Positions 13,701 through 21,602 of a stretch of 64,000 nt of DNA are shown here, in pieces. Origin of the DNA: Yponomeuta sedellus (lineage: Eukaryota; Arthropoda; Insecta; Lepidoptera; Yponomeutidae); assembly GCA_934045075.1 (NCBI GenBank), contig OW203726.1, positions 19,962,988-20,026,987 of the forward strand. Reading direction: 5' to 3'. Made by a program: the position numbers and the translations under genes. The notes beneath the pieces were generated by a model. The model had not been told where the DNA came from and ran no database searches. It worked only from the letters and a program-made list of their open reading frames with translations. Numbering within the stretch: the stretch's first letter is position 1; each line of letters opens with the position of its first letter.

Positions 13701-13932
13701 CAAACGCTGTAGAGACAATGTCCCCGTTCTCTTTTCGTCTTTAGCTTGAAGTAAAGTGCATTTTTATTTTGCTTCAGGTCTACACTGGCGCGATCCGTCT
13801 ACGTGTAAACCTCCGACAAATTACACGGACACACTGAGGATTATTATACAGAAGAAGATATCAAAGTTGGGTCATCTCTATCCGTTGATGTTTTTGAATT
13901 TGGAGAAGGGGGAAACACGAGCTATTAGGTAG
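1..13932 (+). CDS. INTS5: Integrator complex subunit 5, C-terminal 593 aa (5' end outside window)
   Basis: INTS5 is a helical-repeat scaffold subunit of the nuclear Integrator complex, which cleaves snRNA 3' ends and attenuates RNA polymerase II transcription. Exons: 1-89, 922-1143, 2072-2204, 3736-3913, 5079-5193, 6151-6374, 7670-7825, 8214-8330, 10373-10541, 11184-11323, 12213-12297, 13778-13932. All junctions are GT-AG and the joined frame stays open for 593 codons to TAG at 13930-13932. Family signatures are SVFHAGVIG (about residues 332-340 of the fragment), VTIEREL spanning 8330/10373, LLPHPLCHMLEVAPELSASE, and a C-terminal KKISKLGHLYPL segment, matching in order the C-terminal half of animal INTS5 as I recall it. 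The exon 1 to 2 junction is chosen to give RILIIVLNIYTILQEVYK; an acceptor at 958-959 (ccgcag) would also keep the frame. Human INTS5 is about 1,019 aa, so roughly 40% is missing on the left. Introns are full of MITEs. Confidence 0.86.
110..853 (+). repeat. Intron 1: SINE and LINE tails plus GATT-rich simple repeat
   Basis: This intron holds old repeat debris. Bases 160-245 resemble the 'gaggaaacctgagtgtctgag' SINE-like module found elsewhere in the window. Bases 350-530 resemble the 3' end of a LINE reverse-transcriptase ORF ('gctggtcgcatatgtctagg' through 'ccagcattggacgattacag'). It is followed by imperfect GATT/ATTG repeats (about 530-600 and 785-850), likely the LINE tail. No gene other than INTS5 is seen. 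Confidence 0.5.
1473..1737. repeat. (ATGT)n microsatellite, about 66 units
   Basis: An essentially uninterrupted tetranucleotide array of about 265 bp in INTS5 intron 2. It generates spurious open frames (Met-Tyr-Val-Cys repeats) in every plus frame because the period of 4 is read in 12-base cycles without stops. Confidence 0.98.
1742..1954. mobile_element. MITE family 1 copy (TIR CTGTTAGCTTTTAGAATATA)
   Basis: A 213-bp element with about 23-bp terminal inverted repeats, left 1742-1764 and right 1932-1954. It abuts the ATGT microsatellite. Other copies are at 13412-13640, 22161-22365 and 27504-28056. There is no coding capacity, so it is a non-autonomous DNA element. Confidence 0.85.
2205..3735. 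other. INTS5 intron 3 with GC-rich block
   Basis: A 1.5-kb intron. Most of it is AT-rich with no recognisable feature, but about 2890-3060 is abruptly GC- and CpG-rich (gcggccgccgg, gcgcgcgccgcccg). The open frames there are short and I recognise no protein. It may be a piece of a gene promoter carried in by a transposon, like the block at 8940-9080. Confidence 0.4.
3928..4085. mobile_element. Near-perfect hairpin MITE just after an INTS5 exon
   Basis: A 158-bp foldback. The left arm begins gttttcacggtcttagt and the right arm ends actaagaccgtgaaaac. Inner arms (…tccgagtaaactaatgct / agcattagtttactcgga…) continue the stem around a loop of about 30 bases. It begins only 14 bp after the exon ending at 3913, so the pre-mRNA could form a long stem beside the 5' splice site. 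Confidence 0.85.
4565..4705 (-). mobile_element. Diverged 3' part of the 5S-like SINE family
   Basis: Matches in order the 3' half of the family seen at 35146-35512 (a 'gtcccc…gggcatggg…tcttcc' core, then 'accacgggggccaagt', then a 'ggaggcttgcaagac' block), with many substitutions. An old copy. Confidence 0.5.
4765..5001 (+). mobile_element. tRNA-derived SINE, family B
   Basis: Begins ggcctcggtggcgcagcggt (box A-like), followed by ggttcgatcccc (box B) 40-50 bp on, then a non-tRNA body to about 5001. A second copy in the opposite orientation is at 32985-33237, so this is a dispersed SINE and not a functional tRNA gene. Confidence 0.8.
5695..6123. mobile_element. Foldback MITE ending 27 bp before an INTS5 acceptor
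   Basis: A 429-bp element with long inverted arms: gatttagtctaattaaaat at 5695 and its complement ending at 6123, with further pairing of the 'gtgagcgtccacctt' and 'agaatattctta' segments. It ends 27 bp before the exon start at 6151, so the branch point of this intron probably lies in the element. A related fragment is at about 48875-48965. Confidence 0.85.
6470..6770 (+). mobile_element. Penelope-like or related repeat fragment
   Basis: Imperfect inverted ends (atagttaggatattttcggg near 6497 and ccgaaaatattctaactat ending near 6765) enclose a 'gtcgtcgaaacgtcgaggt' motif. A sister copy is at 36460-36585. The 'cgaaacgtcg' motif recalls terminal repeats of Penelope-like retroelements; this class call is from memory. 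Confidence 0.45.
6857..7460 (+). mobile_element. RTE-like LINE fragments and a LINE 3' tail
   Basis: Bases 6857-6905 (gccacgcggtgttgcccg…) and 7285-7345 (ttcccgcagtaaaac… / gtgtcggctaactccat) are two pieces of the repeat seen more intact at 49425-49622 and 17530-17690, apparently split by inserted sequence. Bases 7366-7460 carry the 'cccactgctgggcaaaagc' LINE tail. Confidence 0.55.
8641..9557. mobile_element. 917-bp element with perfect 56-bp inverted repeats and GC-rich cargo
   Basis: Bases 8641-8696 and 9502-9557 are identical inverted copies (56/56), starting atataagatgctgctaaaat. Flanks fit a TA target duplication. The interior is not transposase. It contains a GC-rich, promoter-like block (about 8905-9080) followed by AT-rich sequence and a consensus donor (gaaggtaagtg, 9252-9262). 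Short open frames (65-76 aa) match nothing I know. It lies in the INTS5 intron between 8330 and 10373. Confidence 0.85.
9566..9990. mobile_element. Repeat family G, copy 1
   Basis: Starts caataggcgtaacgacagt and runs through 'tgacgtcacgc' and 'cattactgaaatatagg'-like blocks to about 9990. It is homologous in opposite orientation to 12610-13052 in another intron of the same gene. No open frame of note. Confidence 0.75.
10531..10795 (+). repeat. 24-bp minisatellite built from an INTS5 exon-intron junction
   Basis: About ten tandem 24-bp units (gcgctgcgacggtcagtag + ccagt/tcacc) that begin at the 3' end of the exon ending at 10541. The true donor is ggtcagtag with GT at 10542. Exact GGTCAGTAG copies recur with GT at 10566, 10590, 10614, 10638, 10686 and 10710. 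Degenerate units continue to about 11060. Open frames across it (RRSALATD-type repeats) are artefacts. Confidence 0.93.
11690..12165 (+). mobile_element. LINE ORF2 C-terminal relic and SINE-like tail
   Basis: About 11695-11785 and 11836-11960 encode broken fragments like the C-terminal end of LINE reverse transcriptases (…IEMLCWFGHMERMEERTI…, where 'FGHxxRM' is typical). Bases 12035-12165 carry the dispersed 'cgtggcaagtggcaaacc' module also at 36300, 37615, 43940 and 63260. Confidence 0.6.
12610..13052. mobile_element. Repeat family G, copy 2 (inverted relative to 9566-9990)
   Basis: Shares with copy 1 the blocks 'cgtcacgcctattg' (right end), 'attaccaat', 'gcgtgacgtcacgc' and 'acgcccaggtaaa', all reverse-complemented. 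Both copies are in INTS5 introns, so the pre-mRNA contains a potential long duplex pairing introns on either side of exons 10373-10541, 11184-11323 and 12213-12297. Confidence 0.75.
13094..13330 (+). mobile_element. tRNA-bearing foldback element
   Basis: Begins with the reversed tail (tttttatttttaatgcac, cccgtgctaaggac) and then carries the forward arm: 5' leader (gtacgtaatacagagaatag), tRNA-like module 13227-13297 (box A ggctcaattggtagagcg, box B gggttcgaatcccggc), then agcctctagataggttt. Same family as 57338-57600 and 61925-63030. Confidence 0.8.
13412..13640. mobile_element. MITE family 1 copy
   Basis: Inverted ends ctgttagcttttagaatata and its complement ending aagctaacag; 229 bp. The interior has 'ggcttcggttttcgccgaaa' as in the other copies. 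It lies in the last INTS5 intron. Confidence 0.85.
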
Positions 13933-13953
13933 AAAGAAGACAAGATAGAAAAA

Positions 13954-13959
13954 AATAAA
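13954..13959 (+). terminator. Candidate INTS5 polyadenylation signal
   Basis: AATAAA 22 bp after the INTS5 stop codon. It is the first canonical hexamer downstream. A very short 3' UTR is implied, and later sites are possible. Confidence 0.5.
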
Positions 13960-14065
13960 AATTATTTACGTTTTAGGTATTTTATGATGTTTTATTTTGT
14001 TTTTGGCAGGAGTATGCTAAGCCATAGTTATATGTATATGGATTAAATGGTCTAGTGGCCATTAT

Positions 14066-14215
14066 TTATTAAAAACCTATTTAGAGGCTAAAAATTCCGC
14101 CTATGCCGGGACTCGAATCCGCGACCTCTGGCTAACCGTACCAGCGCTCTCCCAACTCAAAATGGGCAAGTGCCGGCATCAGCGAAATTTCGAACCTCTA
14201 CAATTTTCCCTCGTG
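14066..14215 (-). mobile_element. tRNA-bearing foldback arm between INTS5 and GPN1
   Basis: Reverse-oriented arm: aaaacctatttagaggctaa, tRNA-like module with complement of box B (ggactcgaatccgcg), then 'gccggcatcagcgaaattt'. It occupies part of the 765-bp spacer between the two genes. The rest of the spacer (14216-14697) holds the probable GPN1 promoter and 5' UTR, with no TATA box I can defend. Confidence 0.8.
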
Positions 14216-14697
14216 ATGTAACTGAACTGTTAGTAACTGGGTAGAGTAGGGTCGCTTGTAAAGGTTCACGATAAACGCAATACCTACCCATCCTCAAAAA
14301 AGTCAATAAAAAAAAAACTGACTACTGACGAACAGTCGTGGATTTGTACTTATAATTTTCGTCCGTCCGTACGAAACTGTTTCCAACCTTCGACCTTGGT
14401 CGAAGGAAAGAAAGAAAATCGTCTGGTAAAGTTCGTCATTGTAAGTGCAACTAGTATATTGTGTTCGTGCCATTCGTGGTGAGTTTGACAATGTACCACG
14501 CGGTCACAGAATATATTCACAGACTATATTTTTTTCATATTCTGTGTTGTGTTGTGATATTTTGTGATTCTGTGTCATTTGTTTATAAAATACAATTGTC
14601 AGTTGCTCGAGTACGCAGAAGCAATTTTTTGTCCAAAAACTCGAATTAACACGAGTTCATCAGTTATTCAAGTCTATTTCCTCCCTGAAAACGCTTA

Positions 14698-17600
14698 ATG
14701 GCGGAGTCGAAACCTGAGGCCATGGATTCGGGCGACAGGAAACCTGTGTGCCTTATAATTTTAGGTTAGGATGCGTATTTTTTTGGCTTTTGATTTGAGA
14801 ATTTTATGCAGTAATATGAACATTATGGTGGTAATGACCTGTATTTTAGGTATGGCTGGAGCTGGAAAGACTTCCTTCACGCGTCGATTGGCTGGTAAAG
14901 TCGTGGATGGGACCAGACCCTACTTGGTTAACCTGGACCCCGCGTGCCGTGAGGTGCCGTTTCCCGCTAACATAGGTATGATTTATATTATTTGTATGTA
15001 GCAAGAGCTGTAATATATTAACACGTTAGACACTAGCGTGTTCTCAGGATGTGTTCCTTCACCGTTAGCGAGTGGTTATACTACAATAATTTCACAAATG
15101 TGCTTAATTTACATAACAAAATCATTGGTACATGCCAGGTTTGGAACCCATGAACTCCCGTCTAAAAAGCCGGCATTCTACTTAGCCACTACCACCACTT
15201 TTTATTATAATGAGTAAGAACAGAATTTAAGAGTAATAAAAAAATGCCCTTTGCCTCGCAGTCACACAATATAAATGGCAGTAGGTATAGTGTGACGGAG
15301 AGTAAAAATTTCTTGCTAGAAATATTATGATCCTTTTACATATTGGTGTCCTTGTATGAGTACAAGATAAGCAGTATTGTATTGGTTGCCCTTACCTTGC
15401 TTAACCTTTGAGATTTACATATTTTCCTTTGGCCTTCAATTAATAGCTAACCTTGCTTTGTAGTGTAATCAAATTGTTTTTATACAATGTGACTTAGGTC
15501 AAAAACTACGAAAGTAATACAATGATTACAAGGTGAGCTTCAACGTTGCGTTGGAAAAAATAGTATAACTTCAATGGTTTTATAATGTGTATTTAATTTG
15601 AATGTCTTTTAAACGTTTTTGACCCTTCTTTAACTCAAACTTTGCTAAGCACTGCTCATTGTAAAGTCAAACGTGACCAAACCCATCCAATATTTACAAG
15701 TGAGTTCACGTCAATCCAAAATATTTAATTAATATAAGACTTACTTTGAAATCTCCAAAAAATATTACATGTTCCATTCAAAATGTTGATACCTGCAGTA
15801 TATACCTGGATGCGAATGTGTGGAACATTTTGTGTCAAATGTATTAAATGTTTTATTTATTTTTTTATTTATTTCTTTATTACAAACTGTGCATTGTAAT
15901 TTTTTTTTTCTTATTCTTTGCATATAAGTCTAATTTTAGTACTACCTATTATATGCATTATCAAAGTTTACTGAGCATCTATTTTAGACGTGAAGTAAAA
16001 GTAAAAAGAAAACAATTGACAGAAGTTAAACTATGTTTCAATGGAATTTCCATAAAAGTTGTTTGTATTGAAGAGTGGAATAAACCATTTATGTTTCATT
16101 GTTTTCCAGATATAAGAGACACCGTGAACTACAAAGAGGTGATGAAACAATATGGGTTGGGTCCTAACGGAGGAATTGTCACAGCTTTGAATCTTTTCTC
16201 CACCAAGTTTGGCCAGGTTGTAGAACTTATTGAGAAGGCTGGAAAGAAACACAAGTATTGCATAATTGATACTCCAGGTAAGGTTAAGAGGGAGTTCTTG
16301 AGATAAATAATAAGACTTCATAAAACACTGTTTACCTTAAAACAAAACTTTGATGAATTACAGAATAAACAATAAAGATAATCTGCAAGTAGGTAAAAGT
16401 TGTCTATAGTAGAATATCATCACAATGAAGTAGCAATAAACATCCGAAAGAAATCTAGAATGGGCGATATAATATAAAAATAAAATAATAATATTTTAAT
16501 TGATGAAATATAAAAAAAATGTGAAAATGTTTATACCGTTACACTTAGTTCACTGCGCACACAACCAAACCATCAATCGATTAGCATGTATTTGTCTACT
16601 GCTGGACAGTAGCAAGTAGTAGTAGAAGTAGGACCTTACACATAATTTTGCCAATTGAACCTCCGTATGAAATGACATGCCAGCATTAACTTGTGATATT
16701 ATTTGTTCACTACTCCACCTAATACAGTATCAAAGGCAGTGCAGCGTCCGAGTGGTCCCTTTATCCTTCTAGTGTGAGTGAAGATACCATGGACGCTGTA
16801 TAAACCATCTCATTACATAGATGCAAATGCTAAAGTACTTGTTTGTTCACTAATTTCCATTTTCCAGGTCAAATTGAGGTCTTCACATGGTCAGCCTCGG
16901 GCACCATAGTGACAGAAACCCTTGCATCCAGCTGTCCCACAGTAGTGGTCTATGTCATGGACACAGTGCGCAGTGTCTCACCGGTGACATTTATGTCAAA
17001 CATGCTCTATGCATGCTCTATATTGTATAAGACTCGGCTGCCATTCATTGTAGTTATGAATAAGGTAGGTAAATTCTCACCTGAAAGAGGAACTCACATT
17101 GTTTCAATCTGATCCAAGTCTTCAATACTCAATCGATTTGCTTCAGGAAGCTTCCCGGTCTTATGCTGTCTGCATCCAGCCCCTCCCATCACCAAGCTCC
17201 AACCTCCATAACCAGCTCCTCCACCGTAACCCTTCTATTACGTAAGATTCCACTCTATCGAGTTATGCATTTAGACGACTCCAAAGTGTCAAAAATATAT
17301 GTAATTGACAGCTGGAGTAGCTTAAAAAAAAATCAACATCACTCAATTCAGTGGATACTTACATAATAGCACCCCAGGGCCTCGTCTCTGTTAGTGCATT
17401 ACAGTACAATGACAGATAAATGGACGAGTCACGTGACGTGTGTTTTTATGCCTTTGGCGCCTATCACACCTGTGATACGTGTGCGGGCTATGACTTATTT
17501 ACTTCGATTTTATCGATTAAGTATCCATTTTCTCATGGGAATAAAATATTTTCCCGCCGTAAAACGTAGCCTATGTGTTAATCCAGGGTGTCAGCTAACT

Positions 17601-20600
17601 CCATACTAAATTTTATGAAAATCGCTCCAGCCGTTTAGATGTAACGAATATACACACTCACATATTCGCCCGTGATACACATTTCATTCGTTTACTGCTC
17701 CCTTAAACCATTGCTGGTTTGTCTCGAAGGAATAAAATGAAATCGACATGTTTATGCAGTTTTCATTTTAATTGTACAATGCATTAACAGAATCTAGGGG
17801 CCGATCATCAGACCTGGTGGCAGACGTCAGAATCTGCGTTAGACATCAAGAAACAATAGAGAATATTTCTTACCTTATCTCACACCTTCCAGACGAAAGA
17901 GAATGTTTCTTACCTTATCATCGTCCCTTCCAGACGGACGTGGTAAACAACGGGTACGCGGTGGAGTGGATGAGGGACTTTGAGGCGTTCCAGGAGGCTT
18001 TGGACGCAGATGGGGACGGTGAGGGCGGCTCGTCCTATGTGGGAAATCTGTCCCGTTCTATGGCGCTAGCGCTGGACGAGTTCTACAGCGGACTCAAGTG
18101 TTGCGGCGTCAGCGCTCACACCGGCGATGTGAGTTGGTTTTTGCCGCTTAATGGAGACTAACACGACAAGGGAACCGATTCTCGCCCATGGGAATTGAAA
18201 GCGTAGACGCAACAGATTTGAAGTATTTTGCGTCTACGCTTTCAATTCGCATGGGCGAGAATCGCCCCCCAGTGTCTAATACTTACATAGCTTTTCAATA
18301 GAATGAAATAAGCACGACAATGGTTGTTATTTGCCTAAATTTGATAGTCTACAAAGCAATAGCCATGTCATTCCAGTGGTATAACCCGCACAAATGAAAT
18401 AGACATCTCTCTCGAAGAAGATCGAATTGCGAGAGGCGCCGAGTCAAGTAGCACAGGTTATACTATTGCAATGCGATTGGTTACTAGACTACCGATAGTG
18501 TGAATGAAACGACCATTACCCCAGTTATCAAAACAAGGACGTTTTGATCACCGGGAGACGCTTAATTCAGCAAGAGGCTAACACTCTCCTGAAACTGACT
18601 AAACTCTAATCGAAATCGATTTTGCAGTGTTGCACAGTCAATGAGCCTATACAAAAATCTAAATTAACATTGACAATGGAGGTCTATGGCAATCTAAGCG
18701 GCATGGTTAATTCTAGTCTGAGCATAACCGCGCAATAGATCATTGTTAACTGATCAACGATTTCCAGCAGTGTCAATGCAGTGGCGTTGAATTGAATAGA
18801 ACTGAAAAATTATAGCACATTAAAAGGTGTTGCACAAAGGCGAGCTTAATACTAATAATTATTTTCTAAAAACCTATTTAGAGGATAAAATATTGTTTTT
18901 AAAATTGTCCTCAGCACGGGTTAGTGCAAAAAAAAAGTATTTTCTACCAGCTAACCTTGGGTTATGTGGATAATGAGGGGGTAGTGCCACAAAAGATTTA
19001 TTGCAAAGAGTATACTTATATATGTATTCATAGCGTTAGCGCTCACACAGGCGTAGGCGATATGAATTGGCGTTTATTCCTTATTATACACTTTTTAAGA
19101 TAATCGTCGTTGTCTACTTGTCAGGAATGGAAAGTTACTTTATTTACGTTTTATACAAAATGTTATTTTATAGCAACAACGGTCTTGGCTATTTTGGTAC
19201 CTACAGAAAACTTTTATTTATTAAAAAAATATTCCTGCGATGCAGGAAGAGGCCCGTGTGCCCCAGCAGTGGGGACATACAAGGGTTGGTAACGATTATT
19301 GATTAATTTATTTGTTTATTTACATTAAATATGGGTTTGTACTGATTAAACTGAGTTTTTTGTTCATTTTTAGGGAATAGACGAGTTCTTCACACTTGTA
19401 GACGAGGCTGCGGTGGAATATGAGAGGTAACATTTCACTTCACTTACATAACCAATGGCCACGAGTGAGACAATAATATGCGGTCAGAGTAAAATTGGAA
19501 ACTTATTTGCAGGGAATACAAAGCAGATTGGCTCCAGATGCGCGCCGAGAAGCTAGAGGAGGATAAGAAAAGAGAAGAAGAACTGAAAAAGGAGAAAGGT
19601 ACGTAACATACACACTATTTATTTATTTAAAAAAACAACAATATGAGCTTACAGTTTCCCAAAGCGCCCTTATTGCTAAATACACATTAAACCTTATTAA
19701 CTATACTTGTGACCGCTGTGTGGTGTCGGCCTAGAGAATAGCACCAACCCAAATTCTTCCCGCGGGTGTCGTAAAAGGCGACTAAGGTACACAAACCGAG
19801 GGGTGGGCAGCAGCGCCCCTTGCAGTACAATTCCACCAATCTGCGCTCCTGCATGCCCCGCGTGAGGATTATGGGCATTACCCCCCAATGATGGCACAAC
19901 CTTGTGCTATGGCGCTAATTAGGGAAGGGCTATATCCAGCAGTGGACTAATATAGCCTGAAGAGAAACTATACTTAAGTATCTGTATCCGTAAATCTTAA
20001 TTCAAACGCTATTTTACAACACAATGAGGGATAAAAGTAAAAGGTTTGATGAATGAATGTAACATAATGCTAGAGAGGTCGATGTGAGACCTTGTCTTTA
20101 GTTCTGTAGCATTAAAATGTGAAAATTACTTTGCTAAATTCCGCCAAATATCACACAAGCACCATGCGGTTAGTTAATGCACCGTCCTCCCTCCCACTTT
20201 TTCAAGCAGAAGCAAGATACGAACACACCACCATCGACACCAATACTAGAAAATACGCGACGCTTTTCGCCTCTAACACAAAGGAGGATGTCACAAGTGA
20301 CTGTCACCGCAATAACGCTCCGTATTTATAGGCTAGGCGTATTTTAAGATCTGTAATAATTTTGAGTACTATGAAGAATAAAATGTTTCAAGAAAGCCAA
20401 ACTTATACCACAGAGACGCCTCAAGACACCGTGTTAGACAAGAAGGCACTGATCGAGCAAGTGGTGGCCGGGAGAGAGATAGCCGATGTGTACCTGAAGC
20501 ATCCTGGGAACGACAGCTCAAGCGATGATGAGGGCACAGAGCAGGAGCGCGATGTTAGAGGTAATTTGACATCTTTAGCCTGGGAATAAGGGACATATAG

Positions 20601-21378
20601 GGAGAGAGATAGCAGACTATAATACTACCAAAGCGGAGAAGTGACAGACAGAGAAACGATCGACAGTTTAACATAAAGCCTTAATTTGTATGCTGTCAGT
20701 CATGATGTTCTAAATACCCAACTCTGCCATGACGACACACAGTTTGCAAAGGCTGGGACGTAACCATGGTGATTCGAATATTTACTTAGTGACGTCACGT
20801 CACGACAATGATAAAATGTGTTTCCTGCGTTTCAAATCAAAGATTTATTTAAAACAAGATTATTTAAAACCTATTTAGAGGCTAATAATTCCACCCATGC
20901 CGGGACTTGAACCCGCGACCTCTGGCTATCCGTGCCAGCGCTCTTCCAACTGAGTTAATGGGCGACTAACGGCATCAGTGAAATTTCGAACCTCTTTACA
21001 ATACTCTCTGTATTACGTACGTTTTTTAAAGCGAATTTCTGCAACCATCTATTTCTATATAGGCACATAACCATATCGTTATAATTTAGGTTCGTTAGGC
21101 CAAGTGCTACCTATAAAAATATTGTTTTTCAATTTTGCTTCGTTTCAACTAGCGTTTATAATAGGATTATTTTAAGGACTTGCGATGCTTGAGTATTATC
21201 AACAATGTGTTCAACGGATCTAATCGAGAATTTACTATTAATATTATTATACCTACTAAACAGGCTATATAAAATAATTTACGGACCTCTTGCAGATGAC
21301 AAACCCCAGGATGTAGAGATGTTCCAGGACTTCATCAGAAAACACGTGAAACCTAATAACACCGGAAATAAAACGTAA
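14698..21378 (+). CDS. GPN1: GPN-loop GTPase 1, complete (380 aa, 9 exons)
   Basis: GPN1 is a homo/heterodimerising GTPase that, with GPN3, supports assembly and nuclear import of RNA polymerase II. Exons: 14698-14764, 14850-14975, 16110-16277, 16868-17064, 17934-18128, 19374-19426, 19513-19598, 20393-20560, 21296-21378. The joined frame is exactly 381 codons. Motifs by residue: P-loop GMAGAGKT 23-30; switch I NIDIRDTV 63-70; GPN loop GLGPNGG 80-86; DTPGQIE 118-124; NKTD 185-188; G5 GVSA 244-247; a charged helix [16 protein letters not shown] about 282-297; acidic tail SSSDDEG. Human GPN1 is 374 aa, so the length fits. The start is the first ATG before the conserved CLIILGMAG strand; M9 is an alternative. 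All nucleotide-binding residues are intact. Confidence 0.97.
15040..15200 (-). mobile_element. SINE-like repeat, family D
   Basis: In GPN1 intron 2. 'ttccttcaccgttagcgagt' near 15055 is followed by a box B-like complement (aggtttggaaccca near 15140). Related fragments with 'gttagcgagtgg' occur near 10150-10260, 29390-29490, 39420-39470, 45860-45895 and 46890-46920. The rest of the 1.1-kb intron (15201-16109) shows nothing I recognise. Confidence 0.5.
17220..17385 (+). mobile_element. Short MITE, family F
   Basis: About 165 bp: 'ccactctatcgagttatgca', 'gacgactccaaagtgtc', 'tgacagctggagtagctta', ending 'gtggatacttacataatagc'. Further copies are at 28064-28135 (partial), 32238-32384, 51694-51850, 56210-56375 and 56765-56930. 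Confidence 0.75.
17384..17806. mobile_element. MITE family E interrupted by an RTE-like fragment
   Basis: Inverted ends 'gttagtgcattacagta' (17391) and 'acaatgcattaacagaatct' (17777). An uninterrupted relative is at 54717-54862. The interior 17530-17690 is the RTE-like repeat ('cgtaaaacgtagcctatgtg…gtcagctaactccatac') inserted into it. Confidence 0.65.
18176..18264. repeat. 89-bp near-perfect hairpin in GPN1 intron 5
   Basis: Arms 18176-18212 and 18228-18264 pair over 37 bp with one mismatch, around a 15-base loop. Left arm starts cgattctcgcccatgggaat. It begins 47 bp after the donor of the exon ending 18128 and lies next to a MITE of another family (18265 onward). Confidence 0.9.
18265..18525. 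mobile_element. MITE-like repeat, family M3
   Basis: Contains 'taatacttacatagctttt', 'ggttgttatttgcctaaatt', 'gaagaagatcgaattgcgag' and 'gggttatac'-type blocks. Related copies are at 42290-42430 and, reversed, 59210-59460. No open frame. Confidence 0.6.
18866..18940. mobile_element. Deletion relic of the tRNA-bearing foldback family
   Basis: The reversed arm piece aaaacctatttagaggataa is joined within a few bases to the forward tail tttttaaaattgtcctcagc, acgggttagtgc. The tRNA-like part is lost, as expected from deletion at the centre of a palindrome. Confidence 0.7.
19240..19300 (+). mobile_element. 5S-like SINE, 3' terminal fragment
   Basis: gcgatgcaggaagaggcccg through 'gccccagcagtggggacata' and 'caagggttggtaacgat', the 3' end of the family described at 23868-24740. 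In GPN1 intron 5. Confidence 0.75.
19728..19970 (+). mobile_element. LINE 3'-end repeat
   Basis: Blocks: 'aattcttcccgcgggtgtcg', 'taaaaggcgactaagg', 'ggattatgggcattacc', 'ccagcagtggactaatat'. A second copy is at 29637-29875, and the end alone at 23913-23999. It is in GPN1 intron 7 with no open frame of note, and looks like the 3' UTR of a LINE. Confidence 0.65.
20107..20330 (-). mobile_element. Relative of the hammerhead-bearing TIR element
   Basis: Shares with 54185-54622 (reversed) the terminal block 'aaaattactttgctaaattc', 'caagcaccatgcggttag' and 'cctccctcccactttttcaa'. The hammerhead core is degraded here. In GPN1 intron 7. Confidence 0.7.
20860..21025 (-). mobile_element. tRNA-bearing foldback arm
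   Basis: aaaacctatttagaggctaa, tRNA-like module with complement of box B (gggacttgaacccgcg) and of box A, then 'cggcatcagtgaaatttcga' and 'ctctgtattacgtac'. In the last GPN1 intron. Confidence 0.8.
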
Positions 21379-21596
21379 GGCAAAGCAGCAAGGTTCAATA
21401 CGTTATGGTACTATTTTATAACTGACACATGTCTACATGTCTACTCTATTGAACGTTGAAGAGCAGTTTTACCTGAGTTAGGTAGAACCTAGTTCAGGCA
21501 TGGAAGAAAACTGTTTTTATGCAACATTGCTTAAAATATTGTAAGTAATACCCCCTAAAAATGTAAACTAATCAATATTTCTAACTTTTATTAAGA

Positions 21597-21602
21597 AATA
21601 AA
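21597..21602 (+). terminator. Candidate GPN1 polyadenylation signal
   Basis: AATAAA 219 bp after the GPN1 stop. Other A/T-rich hexamers follow, so this is the nearest plausible site only. Confidence 0.5.

Noticed and set aside
13927..13932. Possible donor (attag|gtagaa) extending INTS5 beyond the stop
   Set aside because: The C terminus already matches the family end, a polyadenylation hexamer follows, and the next gene starts at 14698.
14771..15001. Alternative GPN1 start within intron 1 (76-aa frame)
   Set aside because: It is intron read-through into exon 2; the spliced frame from 14698 supplies the conserved strand before the P-loop.
14698..21378. GPN2 or GPN3 instead of GPN1
   Set aside because: The long charged C-terminal extension and the [20 protein letters not shown] segment fit GPN1; GPN2 and GPN3 differ in these regions as I recall them.
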